This document shows, piece after piece, positions 1-5,432 of a stretch of 6,591 bases of DNA (positions are counted from its first letter, which is position 1; each line of letters begins with the position of its first letter). The stretch is from an uncultured Bacilli bacterium (lineage in GTDB: Bacteria > Bacillota_I > Bacilli_A > RF39 > UBA660). A model generated the notes under the pieces. That model saw nothing but the letters and a program-made list of their open reading frames with translations, was not told the DNA's origin and did not search any database. A program made the position numbers and the translations under genes. The stretch lies in NCBI GenBank assembly GCA_948543905.1, contig CAOVIS010000021.1, positions 1-6,591 of the forward strand. Direction: 5' to 3'.

Positions 1-25
1 AAGAAAGTAAAATAAAAAATTTTTA

Positions 26-54
26 TTGTAAAAAAATATAAAATAAATTAAACT
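26..54 (+). promoter_or_regulatory. Possible promoter of the SDR-led operon
   Basis: A TTGTAA box at 26-31 (four of six matches to TTGACA) lies 17 bases before TAAACT at 49-54 (four of six matches to TATAAT). Transcription would start near 61, right at the ribosome site. The whole leader is A/T only apart from a few bases, so such matches arise easily by chance. The real promoter may also lie upstream of the window. Confidence 0.3.
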
Positions 55-77
55 TAATATAGAAAGATGTGATAATT

Positions 78-812
78 ATGTTAAAAGATAAAGTAGCAAT
101 AATAACTGGTGGGACTAGAGGTATTGGTTTTGAAATAGCAAAATTGTTTTTAAAAAATCATGCAAAGGTTATTATATTTGGGAGTAGAGAAGAAAGCGTT
201 AATAAAGCTTTAGAAAAATTAAAAGAAGAAGGGTTTAATGCTAAAGGATTTGCACCTCTATTATCAGATATGGAGGAAGTAAGAAATACTTTTGCTAAAA
301 TAAATGATGAATTTGGTCATATTGATATTTTAATTAATAATGCAGGTATTTCTTCTAGTACAAAATTAGAAGATTATACGGAAGATGAATATAATAAAAT
401 AACAGATTTAAATATTAAATCGGTGTTTGTATGTTCTAAAGAAATAGTTCCTTATTTAAAGGAAACTAAAGGAGTTATAATTAATACCAGTTCCATGGTA
501 AGTATTTATGGCCAGCCATCGGGAGTAGGGTACCCAACCAGTAAATTTGCTGTTAATGGTCTTACTAAATCTTTAGCTCGCGAACTAGCTCCCTTTAATA
601 TTCGGGTAAATGCGGTAGCTCCCGGTATTACTAAGACTGATATGGTTAAGAATTTACCTAAAGAAATGATTGAACCTTTAATTAAAACAATTCCTTTAGG
701 TCGTATTGGCGAACCCGAAGATATTGCTAATGCTTACCTTTTTTTAGCAAGTGATATGGCAAGTTATATTACTGGGGTAGTATTAAGCGTTGATGGCGCT
801 GCCAGAAGTTAG
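78..812 (+). CDS. SDR-family oxidoreductase, FabG-like (3-oxoacyl-ACP reductase type)
   Basis: This is a classical short-chain dehydrogenase/reductase of 244 residues, the usual FabG length. The Rossmann nucleotide motif TGGTRGIG is at residues 10-17 and NNAG at 87-90. The catalytic tetrad is Asn112, Ser139, Tyr152 and Lys156 (YPTSK). The C-terminus has the usual GRIGEPEDIA and YITG...VDG blocks. Ser-Arg after the second beta strand suggests NADP(H) preference. I chose ATG at 78 because AGAAAG..GTGAT at 61-73 matches the anti-SD sequence; an in-frame GTG at 69 sits on top of that site. One oddity is that the Asp/Asn normally found in the D-V motif that contacts the adenine is Leu61 (PLLSD). 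It may be a fatty-acid synthesis FabG, but no other fab gene is adjacent, so another keto/hydroxy substrate is equally possible. The NUDIX gene follows after 8 bases. Confidence 0.93.
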   Translation: MLKDKVAIITGGTRGIGFEIAKLFLKNHAKVIIFGSREESVNKALEKLKEEGFNAKGFAPLLSDMEEVRNTFAKINDEFGHIDILINNAGISSSTKLEDYTEDEYNKITDLNIKSVFVCSKEIVPYLKETKGVIINTSSMVSIYGQPSGVGYPTSKFAVNGLTKSLARELAPFNIRVNAVAPGITKTDMVKNLPKEMIEPLIKTIPLGRIGEPEDIANAYLFLASDMASYITGVVLSVDGAARS

Positions 813-820
813 GAGAAGTT

Positions 821-1384
821 ATGAACGAATTATATAACGAGATTTTGGCTTTCCAGCCATTTGATGAAAATGAGGCTACTGATAAAGAAGTTATATTAAA
901 CTTTTTAAAAAATAACCCTGATTGTTTAACAAGAGATAATAAAATAGCTCATTTTACCACTTCTGCCTGGATTGTAAATAAAGAAAAAACTAAAGTCCTA
1001 ATGATTTATCATAATATTTATAACTCTTGGGCCTGGGTTGGTGGTCATGCGGATGGGGAAGCTGATTTATTCAAAGTTATAAAAAGAGAAATTACCGAAG
1101 AAACAGGTCTAACTAATTTAAATCCTTTATCGAGTGCTATTTATGGTTTGAATATTGTTACAGTAAATAATCATATTAAAAGAGGAAAATTTATTAATTC
1201 ACATCTTCATTTAGATATTGAGTATGTTTTTACTGCTGATGAAAATGAAGCTATAAGAATAAAAGAGGATGAGAACAGTGGAGTTAAATGGCTAGACATT
1301 ACTAAAGTAAATGATATTGTTAGTGAAGAGCATATGAAACCAATCTATACTCGTTTAAATGCTAAATTATCTACTTTAGAATAA
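821..1384 (+). CDS. NUDIX hydrolase
   Basis: This 187-residue protein is a NUDIX-superfamily pyrophosphohydrolase, predicted to cleave a nucleoside diphosphate linked to another group, with Mg2+ bound by the Nudix helix. The box spans residues 75-97, with the strong core REITEETGL at 89-97 (metal ligands Glu93 and Glu94). The first Glu of the canonical GX5EX7REUXEEXGU pattern is displaced: Ala81 is at that place, with Glu80 just before it and Asp82 after. From memory, a bacterial subgroup with a WxxGGHADG entry shows similar variation here. HLHLD at 128-132 is a second motif I associate with that subgroup. The N-terminal 40 residues are an extra helical region. The ribosome site AGGAGA (811-816) overlaps the stop codon of the SDR gene, which indicates one operon. 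The substrate cannot be deduced. Confidence 0.92.
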   Translation: MNELYNEILAFQPFDENEATDKEVILNFLKNNPDCLTRDNKIAHFTTSAWIVNKEKTKVLMIYHNIYNSWAWVGGHADGEADLFKVIKREITEETGLTNLNPLSSAIYGLNIVTVNNHIKRGKFINSHLHLDIEYVFTADENEAIRIKEDENSGVKWLDITKVNDIVSEEHMKPIYTRLNAKLSTLE

Positions 1385-1400
1385 GTTGAAAGGGTGCTAT

Positions 1401-1859
1401 ATGAAAAAAGTTATTTTAATTATGATAAGTATAATCTTATCATTATCTTTAATTGGCTGTTCCTCTAATAATCAAAAAGACTTAAAAGAATCTAAAAAGG
1501 AGGAAACTGTAATAAAGAAAGGAGATAGAGAGTCAAACATTAGCAAACCTAATGAATCATTTTTGGATCTACCTGATGGTTACACATTATTAAACTTAAA
1601 AGTAGACAACAATAGTACTTACGGCAATTCTATTTTTCCTAATGCTTATATTGATTTATATAACTCTAAAACTCATAAAGAAGTACTAAAAAACATTAAG
1701 GTTTTAGCCATTTTAGACAAAGATGGTTCATCTGTTTTTGATTCTAATATTAAAGAACCAAAGACACCGACAACTCTAGTCTTAGCAGTATCTGAAAAAT
1801 ACTATGAGGATTTAAACAATTTACAGCTTATACCCATTCCATCTTCTAATCAAAAATAG
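1401..1859 (+). CDS. Small lipoprotein with an RcpC/CpaB-like C-terminal domain
   Basis: The 152-residue precursor has a clear lipoprotein signal: MKK, a hydrophobic core at residues 4-17, and the lipobox LIGC with Cys20 as the predicted lipidated residue. Residues 21-50 are a charged Lys/Glu/Ser/Asn tether. Residues about 57-147 look like one compact beta-rich domain. Its pattern (LPDGYTLLNLKVD, then IFPNAYIDLY, NIKVLAILD and TTLVLAVSE) resembles the RcpC segment of the Flp pilus protein CpaB/RcpC, in which a PGDxVDV turn precedes a strand ending in NVxVLAI. That resemblance is from memory and was not tested. The SAF half of CpaB is missing, and no other Tad/Flp gene is present. Start: ATG at 1401 with GAAAGGG at 1388-1394; an in-frame TTG at 1386 would spoil the signal peptide. 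It lies 16 bases after the NUDIX gene. Lipoprotein status is confident; domain identity is tentative. Confidence 0.85.
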   Translation: MKKVILIMISIILSLSLIGCSSNNQKDLKESKKEETVIKKGDRESNISKPNESFLDLPDGYTLLNLKVDNNSTYGNSIFPNAYIDLYNSKTHKEVLKNIKVLAILDKDGSSVFDSNIKEPKTPTTLVLAVSEKYYEDLNNLQLIPIPSSNQK

Positions 1860-1893
1860 TATCATAAAAATTATATCATTTCCCTAAAAAATA

Positions 1894-1902
1894 TGATATT
1901 AT
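1894..1902 (+). promoter_or_regulatory. Possible extended -10 promoter for the membrane-anchored protein gene
   Basis: TGA followed by TATTAT (1897-1902, five of six matches to TATAAT) forms an extended -10 in the 63-base gap before the next gene, 20 bases ahead of its start codon. No good -35 box is seen. The inverted repeat ATATCAT (1873-1879) / ATGATAT (1893-1899), with a 13-base loop, overlaps it and could be an operator or a weak hairpin. The region is extremely AT-rich, so both calls are tentative. Confidence 0.3.
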
Positions 1903-1922
1903 ATATAAAGAGGAGACTATTT

Positions 1923-2879
1923 ATGAAAAAGAAAATAATAATATCAATATCTTGTATTGTTGTAGTATGTATTTTAGCTCTTGCTATTTTCTTACCTCGA
2001 AATAGTAAAGAAGATATGGATTCAAAACTTAATATTAAAGAAGATTCTAATATGACTACAAAATTATATTATGATTTAGAAGGAAGGGTTATTTATACTG
2101 ATAATCTTGATAATGTTACATTTACTTATGAAGGTGTTACAAAAGAACTTCGAAGTTGGCTCAAAGAAGACAAAGACTTTATTAGTGTTTTTTTAGGAGA
2201 ATTAAAACTTACTGATACTTATAGAGATGGTGGCTCTAAAAACTATCAATATGAAGACATTACGGTAATCGAGTGCCATACTAAAGATGGCAACAATAAT
2301 ATTCATATTGGCGAAAATTTAAAATATGAAGGTAATGTTTGCAAAATGCCTAATAGCCGCAAAAAATATAATAATGAAAAAATCTTTTTAGATAACTTAA
2401 TTAATGACTTAGGTTCTCATATTACATCTGAGGTTATAACTCCTCATGAAAAATTTTTATCTGATATCATAAGTGTTAAAGAGAGTCCAATTTATTCTAA
2501 GGTTATGATAAATGATAATAATGATATATATGTAATTATTAAAACTGATAATACAGAAATTCTAAATTCTTTAAATAGTTATTTTAAAGCTAACTATGAA
2601 AACAAGTTTTATACTACCAAAATTGCAGATAATTATTATATATATCTTGCTAATAATACTGATATACCACTCAAGTATATAGAAATAGAAGGAACTGTGC
2701 GGAGTGTTACAAATTCTAACATTTTAATTGAAGATAAAACTAAAAATGAGTATTTAGTTAGTCACAGTTTTGATATTGATTTAAAAGTAGGAAATAAAGT
2801 TAAAGTAATTTATAATGGCAATGTAAATGAAAGTGAACCTCCTAGGATTGGAGCAACTTACTTAGAAATAATAAAATAG
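1923..2879 (+). CDS. Membrane-anchored extracytoplasmic protein with DUF3221-like C-terminus
   Basis: This 318-residue protein begins with MKKK and a single hydrophobic helix at residues 5-24. There is no lipobox and no obvious signal-peptidase site, so it is probably an N-anchored protein facing outward. Residues about 47-141 contain a segment with DTYRDGG (98-104), then ECHTKDGNNNIHIG (117-130) and a terminal CK. I recall a similar segment in unnamed Firmicutes envelope proteins. Cys118 and Cys140 could form a disulfide. Residues 185-245 form a second alpha/beta segment that I do not recognise. Residues 253-318 (EIEGTVRSV...ILIED...VGNKVKVIYNG...SEPPRIGATYLEI) look like the small OB-like beta barrel annotated DUF3221. 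ATG at 1923 has AGGAG at 1911-1915 with 7-base spacing. It follows the lipoprotein gene, so the two may act together at the cell surface. The function is unknown. Confidence 0.85.
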   Translation: MKKKIIISISCIVVVCILALAIFLPRNSKEDMDSKLNIKEDSNMTTKLYYDLEGRVIYTDNLDNVTFTYEGVTKELRSWLKEDKDFISVFLGELKLTDTYRDGGSKNYQYEDITVIECHTKDGNNNIHIGENLKYEGNVCKMPNSRKKYNNEKIFLDNLINDLGSHITSEVITPHEKFLSDIISVKESPIYSKVMINDNNDIYVIIKTDNTEILNSLNSYFKANYENKFYTTKIADNYYIYLANNTDIPLKYIEIEGTVRSVTNSNILIEDKTKNEYLVSHSFDIDLKVGNKVKVIYNGNVNESEPPRIGATYLEIIK

Positions 2880-2896
2880 AAGAAAGAATGAAAAAT

Positions 2897-3775
2897 ATGG
2901 AAAAAAGTAAAGTTTATTTTACCAAAGACCTAACAAGTGCTAGCCTAGTTAAAATGTTTGATTGTTTAAATACCAGATTACCAGGTAAGGTGGCTGTTAA
3001 ACTTCACTCAGGTGAAGAAGGCAATCAGAATTATTTACGTCCAGAGTTTGTTAAAGATTTAATTGAACATGTTGGTGGCACAGTTGTAGAATGTAATACT
3101 GCCTATGATGGAGCCAGAAATACCACTAAAGCTCATGAGAAGCTAATGGAAAGTCATGGTTGGAGTAAGTATTTTACGGTTGATATTCTAGATAGTGAAA
3201 GTGATACCGTATTAACTAACGTAAATGGTACTGTAATTAAGAAAAATTATGTTGGGGCTAACATGAAAAATTATGATTCAATGCTTATGTTATCACATTT
3301 TAAAGGACATCCTATGGGAGGTTTTGGTGGAGCTATTAAAAATCTTTCAATAGGTCTTGCCTCAAGCAAAGGAAAAAAATACATTCACACTAGTGGTAAT
3401 GCTAATGCTTCTTTTGAAGAATTAATGAATGCTGATCATGATAATTTTCTAAGATCTATGGCTGATGCTGCCAAAACTATTACCGATTGTTTTGGTGATA
3501 AAATAGTTTATATTAATGTCATGGTAAACTTATCAGTAGATTGTGATTGCTGTGCAATTGCTGAAGATCCTTGTATGCCTGATATTGGAATATTGGCATC
3601 TCTTGATCCGGTAGCTCTTGATCAAGCTTGTGTAGATATCGTTTATAACTCTAAAGCATTAGGCCACGAGAAGTTAATTGAAAGAATTGAGTCACGAAAT
3701 GGTCTTTTAACTATCAAAAGTGCTGAAGAACAAAAAATAGGTTCTCGCAAGTACGAATTAATAAATGTTGATTAG
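2897..3775 (+). CDS. DUF362-family protein (putative Fe-S/metal-binding)
   Basis: This 292-residue protein belongs to the DUF362 family, often labelled 'uncharacterized Fe-S center protein'; its reaction is unknown. Recognisable blocks are KVAVKLHSGEEGN near residue 31, VVECNTAYDGAR at 63-74, SHFKGHPMGGFGGAIKN at 133-149, a Cys cluster at Cys216, Cys218, Cys219 and Cys226, then DIGILASLDPVALDQACVDIV and a C-terminal RIESRNGLLTIKSAEE...GSRKYEL block. It has no separate CxxCxxC ferredoxin insert, unlike longer DUF362 proteins, so any cluster or metal would use the CxCC..C region, possibly with Cys245. No signal or membrane helix is seen, so it is cytosolic. The start is uncertain. ATG at 2888 (three residues longer) is possible, but AGAAAG at 2881-2886 fits 2897 better, and MEKSKVYFTKD resembles family N-termini. 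The gap after the preceding gene is short, suggesting one operon. Confidence 0.9.
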   Translation: MEKSKVYFTKDLTSASLVKMFDCLNTRLPGKVAVKLHSGEEGNQNYLRPEFVKDLIEHVGGTVVECNTAYDGARNTTKAHEKLMESHGWSKYFTVDILDSESDTVLTNVNGTVIKKNYVGANMKNYDSMLMLSHFKGHPMGGFGGAIKNLSIGLASSKGKKYIHTSGNANASFEELMNADHDNFLRSMADAAKTITDCFGDKIVYINVMVNLSVDCDCCAIAEDPCMPDIGILASLDPVALDQACVDIVYNSKALGHEKLIERIESRNGLLTIKSAEEQKIGSRKYELINVD

Positions 3776-3794
3776 AAGATTTAATCTTCTTTTT
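3774..3794 (+). terminator. Intrinsic terminator overlapping the DUF362 stop codon
   Basis: AGAAGAT (3774-3780) pairs perfectly with ATCTTCT (3784-3790) around a 3-base loop and is followed by four more T. The stem starts inside the TAG stop codon. It is AT-rich and short, so it may be weak. The minus-strand gene ends at 3793, so the hairpin sits exactly between the converging genes, but on the minus strand no T-run follows it. Confidence 0.6.
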
Positions 3795-4164
3795 ATTCGC
3801 TATTTTTTATATTTTGTAATTCTTTTTGAAGCTTTATTACTGCATCTATTAAAAAATCAACTTCTGGTCTTTGGTTTTGGTTGCTCTTACCATTTGTATA
3901 ATAACTACCGCCATTTTTAGCTTGTTTACTATTAATATTTATATTATTACCATCAAGTCTACCTTCAATTAAAGCTTGTTGTCCAGCCTTAGTTATCATA
4001 AATTGCCCTAAAAGCATAAACCAATTTCCAATACTATTTTGTTCATTAGCATCATAATCTCCACAACAAGCGGCACCTACTATACAAGCTAAAAAAGCAA
4101 ATACAGTTGGGTCAAGATTAGGAGGAAATTGATGTTCATTGCCATGAGGCATAAAACTAGCCAT
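3793..4164 (-). CDS. Small predicted membrane protein of unknown function
   Basis: This 123-residue protein runs opposite to its neighbours. It has a Pro/His-rich N-terminus at residues 5-19, then a hydrophobic helix at about 20-34 (TVFAFLACIVGAACC) ending in a Cys pair. Next come the acidic turn GDYDANEQNSIGNW (35-48) and an amphipathic helix MLLGQFMITKAGQQAL (50-65). Residues 70-100 are a low-complexity Asn/Gly/Gln/Ser linker, and 102-121 form a short coiled-coil-like C-terminus (VDFLIDAVIKLQKELQNIK). From memory, helix-DANEQNxxGNxxMLxGQ is a recurring arrangement in small unnamed Firmicutes proteins; I know no function. Translation is well supported: reading the minus strand, AAGGAGG (complement of 4173-4179) lies 8 bases before the ATG. 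It is monocistronic, with its stop almost touching the DUF362 terminator. Confidence 0.82.
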   Translation of the reverse strand: MASFMPHGNEHQFPPNLDPTVFAFLACIVGAACCGDYDANEQNSIGNWFMLLGQFMITKAGQQALIEGRLDGNNININSKQAKNGGSYYTNGKSNQNQRPEVDFLIDAVIKLQKELQNIKNSE

Positions 4165-4210
4165 AAAAAGATCCTCCTTCTGTCTTAATTTTATTCAATT
4201 ATTAAAAGAC

Positions 4211-4265
4211 ATTTGCATATATTCCAAAAATATAATATAATGGTAGTGGTGAAGCATATGCAAAT
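4211..4265. repeat. 10-bp perfect inverted repeat flanking the engB promoter
   Basis: ATTTGCATAT at 4211-4220 is the exact reverse complement of ATATGCAAAT at 4256-4265, with arm centres 45 bp apart. The left arm contains the proposed -35 box and the right arm contains the engB start codon. It could be a split operator, or an RNA hairpin hiding the start if transcription begins further upstream. In AT-rich DNA a repeat of this size can occur by chance. Confidence 0.4.
4213..4241 (+). promoter_or_regulatory. Promoter of engB-exonuclease operon
   Basis: TTGCAT (4213-4218) is separated by 17 bases from a perfect TATAAT (4236-4241). A second TATAAT overlaps at 4231-4236 but lacks a spaced -35. 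The predicted start near 4248 leaves a leader of only about ten bases, which carries the GGTGA ribosome site. Confidence 0.55.
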
Positions 4266-4839
4266 AAATAAAGTTGAACTATCCAATATGGCAGTCCGCG
4301 CTAGTCAGTATCCAGATGCCAAATACCCTGAGTTTTTATTATTAGGACGTAGTAATGTTGGCAAATCCAGTTTCATTAATACCATAATAAATCGCAAAAA
4401 TTTTGCGCATACTTCCTCAAAACCAGGGAAAACGCAAACTTTAAATTTCTATTTTGTAAACGATAAATTTTATTTAGTAGATGTTCCTGGCTATGGATAT
4501 GCGGTGGTAAGCAAGGAACGACAAAAGAAATTTGGTATTATGATTGAAGATTATATTAAAAGTCGTGAAATCTTAAAGTGTGTCTTTCTTTTAATAGATT
4601 ATCGTCATAAACCAACAGAAGATGATTGCTTAATGTATGAATTTTTAAAGTTTTATAATTTAAAAGTTTATATAATCGCTACAAAATATGACAAAGTAAA
4701 GAAAAACAACCGTGAAAAACAAAACAAACTAATCAAAGACACTTTAAAATTAAAGGAAGGAGATAATTTTATAACTTTTTCGACTATTTCTAAAAAGGGT
4801 CGCGATGAAGTATATGAAATTTTAGAAAGTTATTTATGA
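4258..4839 (+). CDS. engB: Ribosome biogenesis GTPase EngB (YsxC/YihA)
   Basis: This is a 193-residue TRAFAC GTPase of the EngB/YsxC/YihA family. The family is needed for late assembly of the 50S ribosomal subunit and is usually essential. All GTP-binding motifs are present: G1 GRSNVGKS (30-37), the switch I PGKTQT stretch (56-61), G3 DVPGYG (75-80) and G4 TKYDK (142-146). The G5-like region is FSTISKKG (174-181), with ST where many relatives have SS. The length matches Bacillus YsxC (about 195). ATG at 4258 was chosen because its N-terminus MQINKVELSNMAVRASQYP lines up with YsxC and GGTGA (4248-4252) is correctly spaced. In-frame starts further upstream add residues absent from the family. 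Its stop codon overlaps the start of the exonuclease gene. It is divergent from the small membrane protein gene. Clp/lon genes, often next to engB in Bacilli, are not here. Confidence 0.97.
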   Translation: MQINKVELSNMAVRASQYPDAKYPEFLLLGRSNVGKSSFINTIINRKNFAHTSSKPGKTQTLNFYFVNDKFYLVDVPGYGYAVVSKERQKKFGIMIEDYIKSREILKCVFLLIDYRHKPTEDDCLMYEFLKFYNLKVYIIATKYDKVKKNNREKQNKLIKDTLKLKEGDNFITFSTISKKGRDEVYEILESYL

Positions 4840-5378
4840 TTGAATTAAACAAAGAAAAAAAATTAGTAGATGATTACATAGTATTTGATTTAGAAACTAC
4901 AGGTCTAAATTATTGGGAACACAAAATTATTGAAATTGGAGCTTTAAAATATCGTCACAATGAACTTGTTGATGAATTTAGTGTCCTTATTAATCCTGAG
5001 TGTGAAATACCTGAAATTATTACTGATATTACCGGTTTAAGTGCCCAAGATTTAGAGAATAAACCAACTATAAAAGAAGTATTACCTGAATTTATTGCTT
5101 TTATTGAAGATTTACCTCTAATCGCTCATAACTCTAGTTTTGATTTAGGATTTATTGAGGAAAATATTAAAAAACTTAATATACCAATGATAAAAAATAC
5201 CAATATTGATACTGTAGCTTTAGCAAGAGAATATATCCCTCGCGTTTATAACTATAAACTGACAACTTTAAAGAACTATTTTAAATTAGATTTTGGTTCC
5301 CACAGAAGTGTTGATGATTGTAAAACTACTAATTATGTTTATCAATATTGTAAAGATAAAGCTCTAGTCAAAAACTAG
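4836..5378 (+). CDS. DEDDh 3'-5' exonuclease (DnaQ / PolC-epsilon-like)
   Basis: This 180-residue stand-alone exonuclease of the DnaQ-like DEDDh superfamily removes nucleotides from DNA or RNA 3' ends using two divalent metals. The catalytic residues are all in place: Exo I FDLETTGL with Asp18 and Glu20, Exo II LIAHNSSFDLGF with Asp103, and Exo III HRSVDDCKTT with His156 and Asp161. The ITDITGLS stretch (62-69) is typical of the PolC-exonuclease/epsilon branch. No polymerase, helicase or BRCT domain is attached, so this is neither PolC nor DinG. It could assist proofreading or repair, or be a small-RNA trimming enzyme; the sequence does not decide. Its ATG overlaps the engB TGA (ATGA at 4836-4839), and AGAAAG at 4824-4829 inside engB is its ribosome site, so translation is coupled. 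Confidence 0.93.
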   Translation: MIELNKEKKLVDDYIVFDLETTGLNYWEHKIIEIGALKYRHNELVDEFSVLINPECEIPEIITDITGLSAQDLENKPTIKEVLPEFIAFIEDLPLIAHNSSFDLGFIEENIKKLNIPMIKNTNIDTVALAREYIPRVYNYKLTTLKNYFKLDFGSHRSVDDCKTTNYVYQYCKDKALVKN

Positions 5379-5384
5379 GGTTTT
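5362..5384 (+). terminator. Intrinsic terminator overlapping the exonuclease stop codon
   Basis: CTCTAGT (5362-5368) pairs with ACTAGGG (5374-5380), with one G-T pair and a CAAAA loop, followed by TTTT at 5381-5384. The TAG stop codon (5376-5378) is inside the 3' arm. The T-run is short, and it is also the start of the next promoter's -35 region. Confidence 0.6.
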
Positions 5385-5410
5385 AAAATTACTTTAAAAT
5401 GTGCTATAAT
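5382..5410 (+). promoter_or_regulatory. Promoter of the HELTH-motif protein gene
   Basis: TTTAAA (5382-5387, four of six matches to TTGACA), a 17-base spacer and a perfect TATAAT (5405-5410) directly preceded by TGC give an extended -10 promoter. The predicted start near 5417 leaves about 16 bases before the ATG. TTTAAAAT occurs twice, at 5382-5389 and 5393-5400, 11 bp apart. This could be a tandem regulator site or simple AT bias. Confidence 0.65.
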
Positions 5411-5432
5411 ATTTAATCAAGGCAGGTCCACT

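Noticed and set aside
12..26. A/T palindrome near the left edge as a terminator of an upstream gene
   Set aside because: The stem would be only A-T pairs with no G-C, which is not stable enough to call. No upstream gene is visible.
1401..3775. Defence system or toxin-antitoxin interpretation of the unknown genes
   Set aside because: No nuclease, NTPase sensor or toxin fold is visible in this run. The unknowns are envelope-type proteins and a DUF362 protein, so nothing supports it.
4240..4260. Earlier engB starts at ATG 4240 or GTG 4246
   Set aside because: Both lack a ribosome site, overlap the proposed -10 or transcription start, and add residues absent from YsxC-type N-termini.
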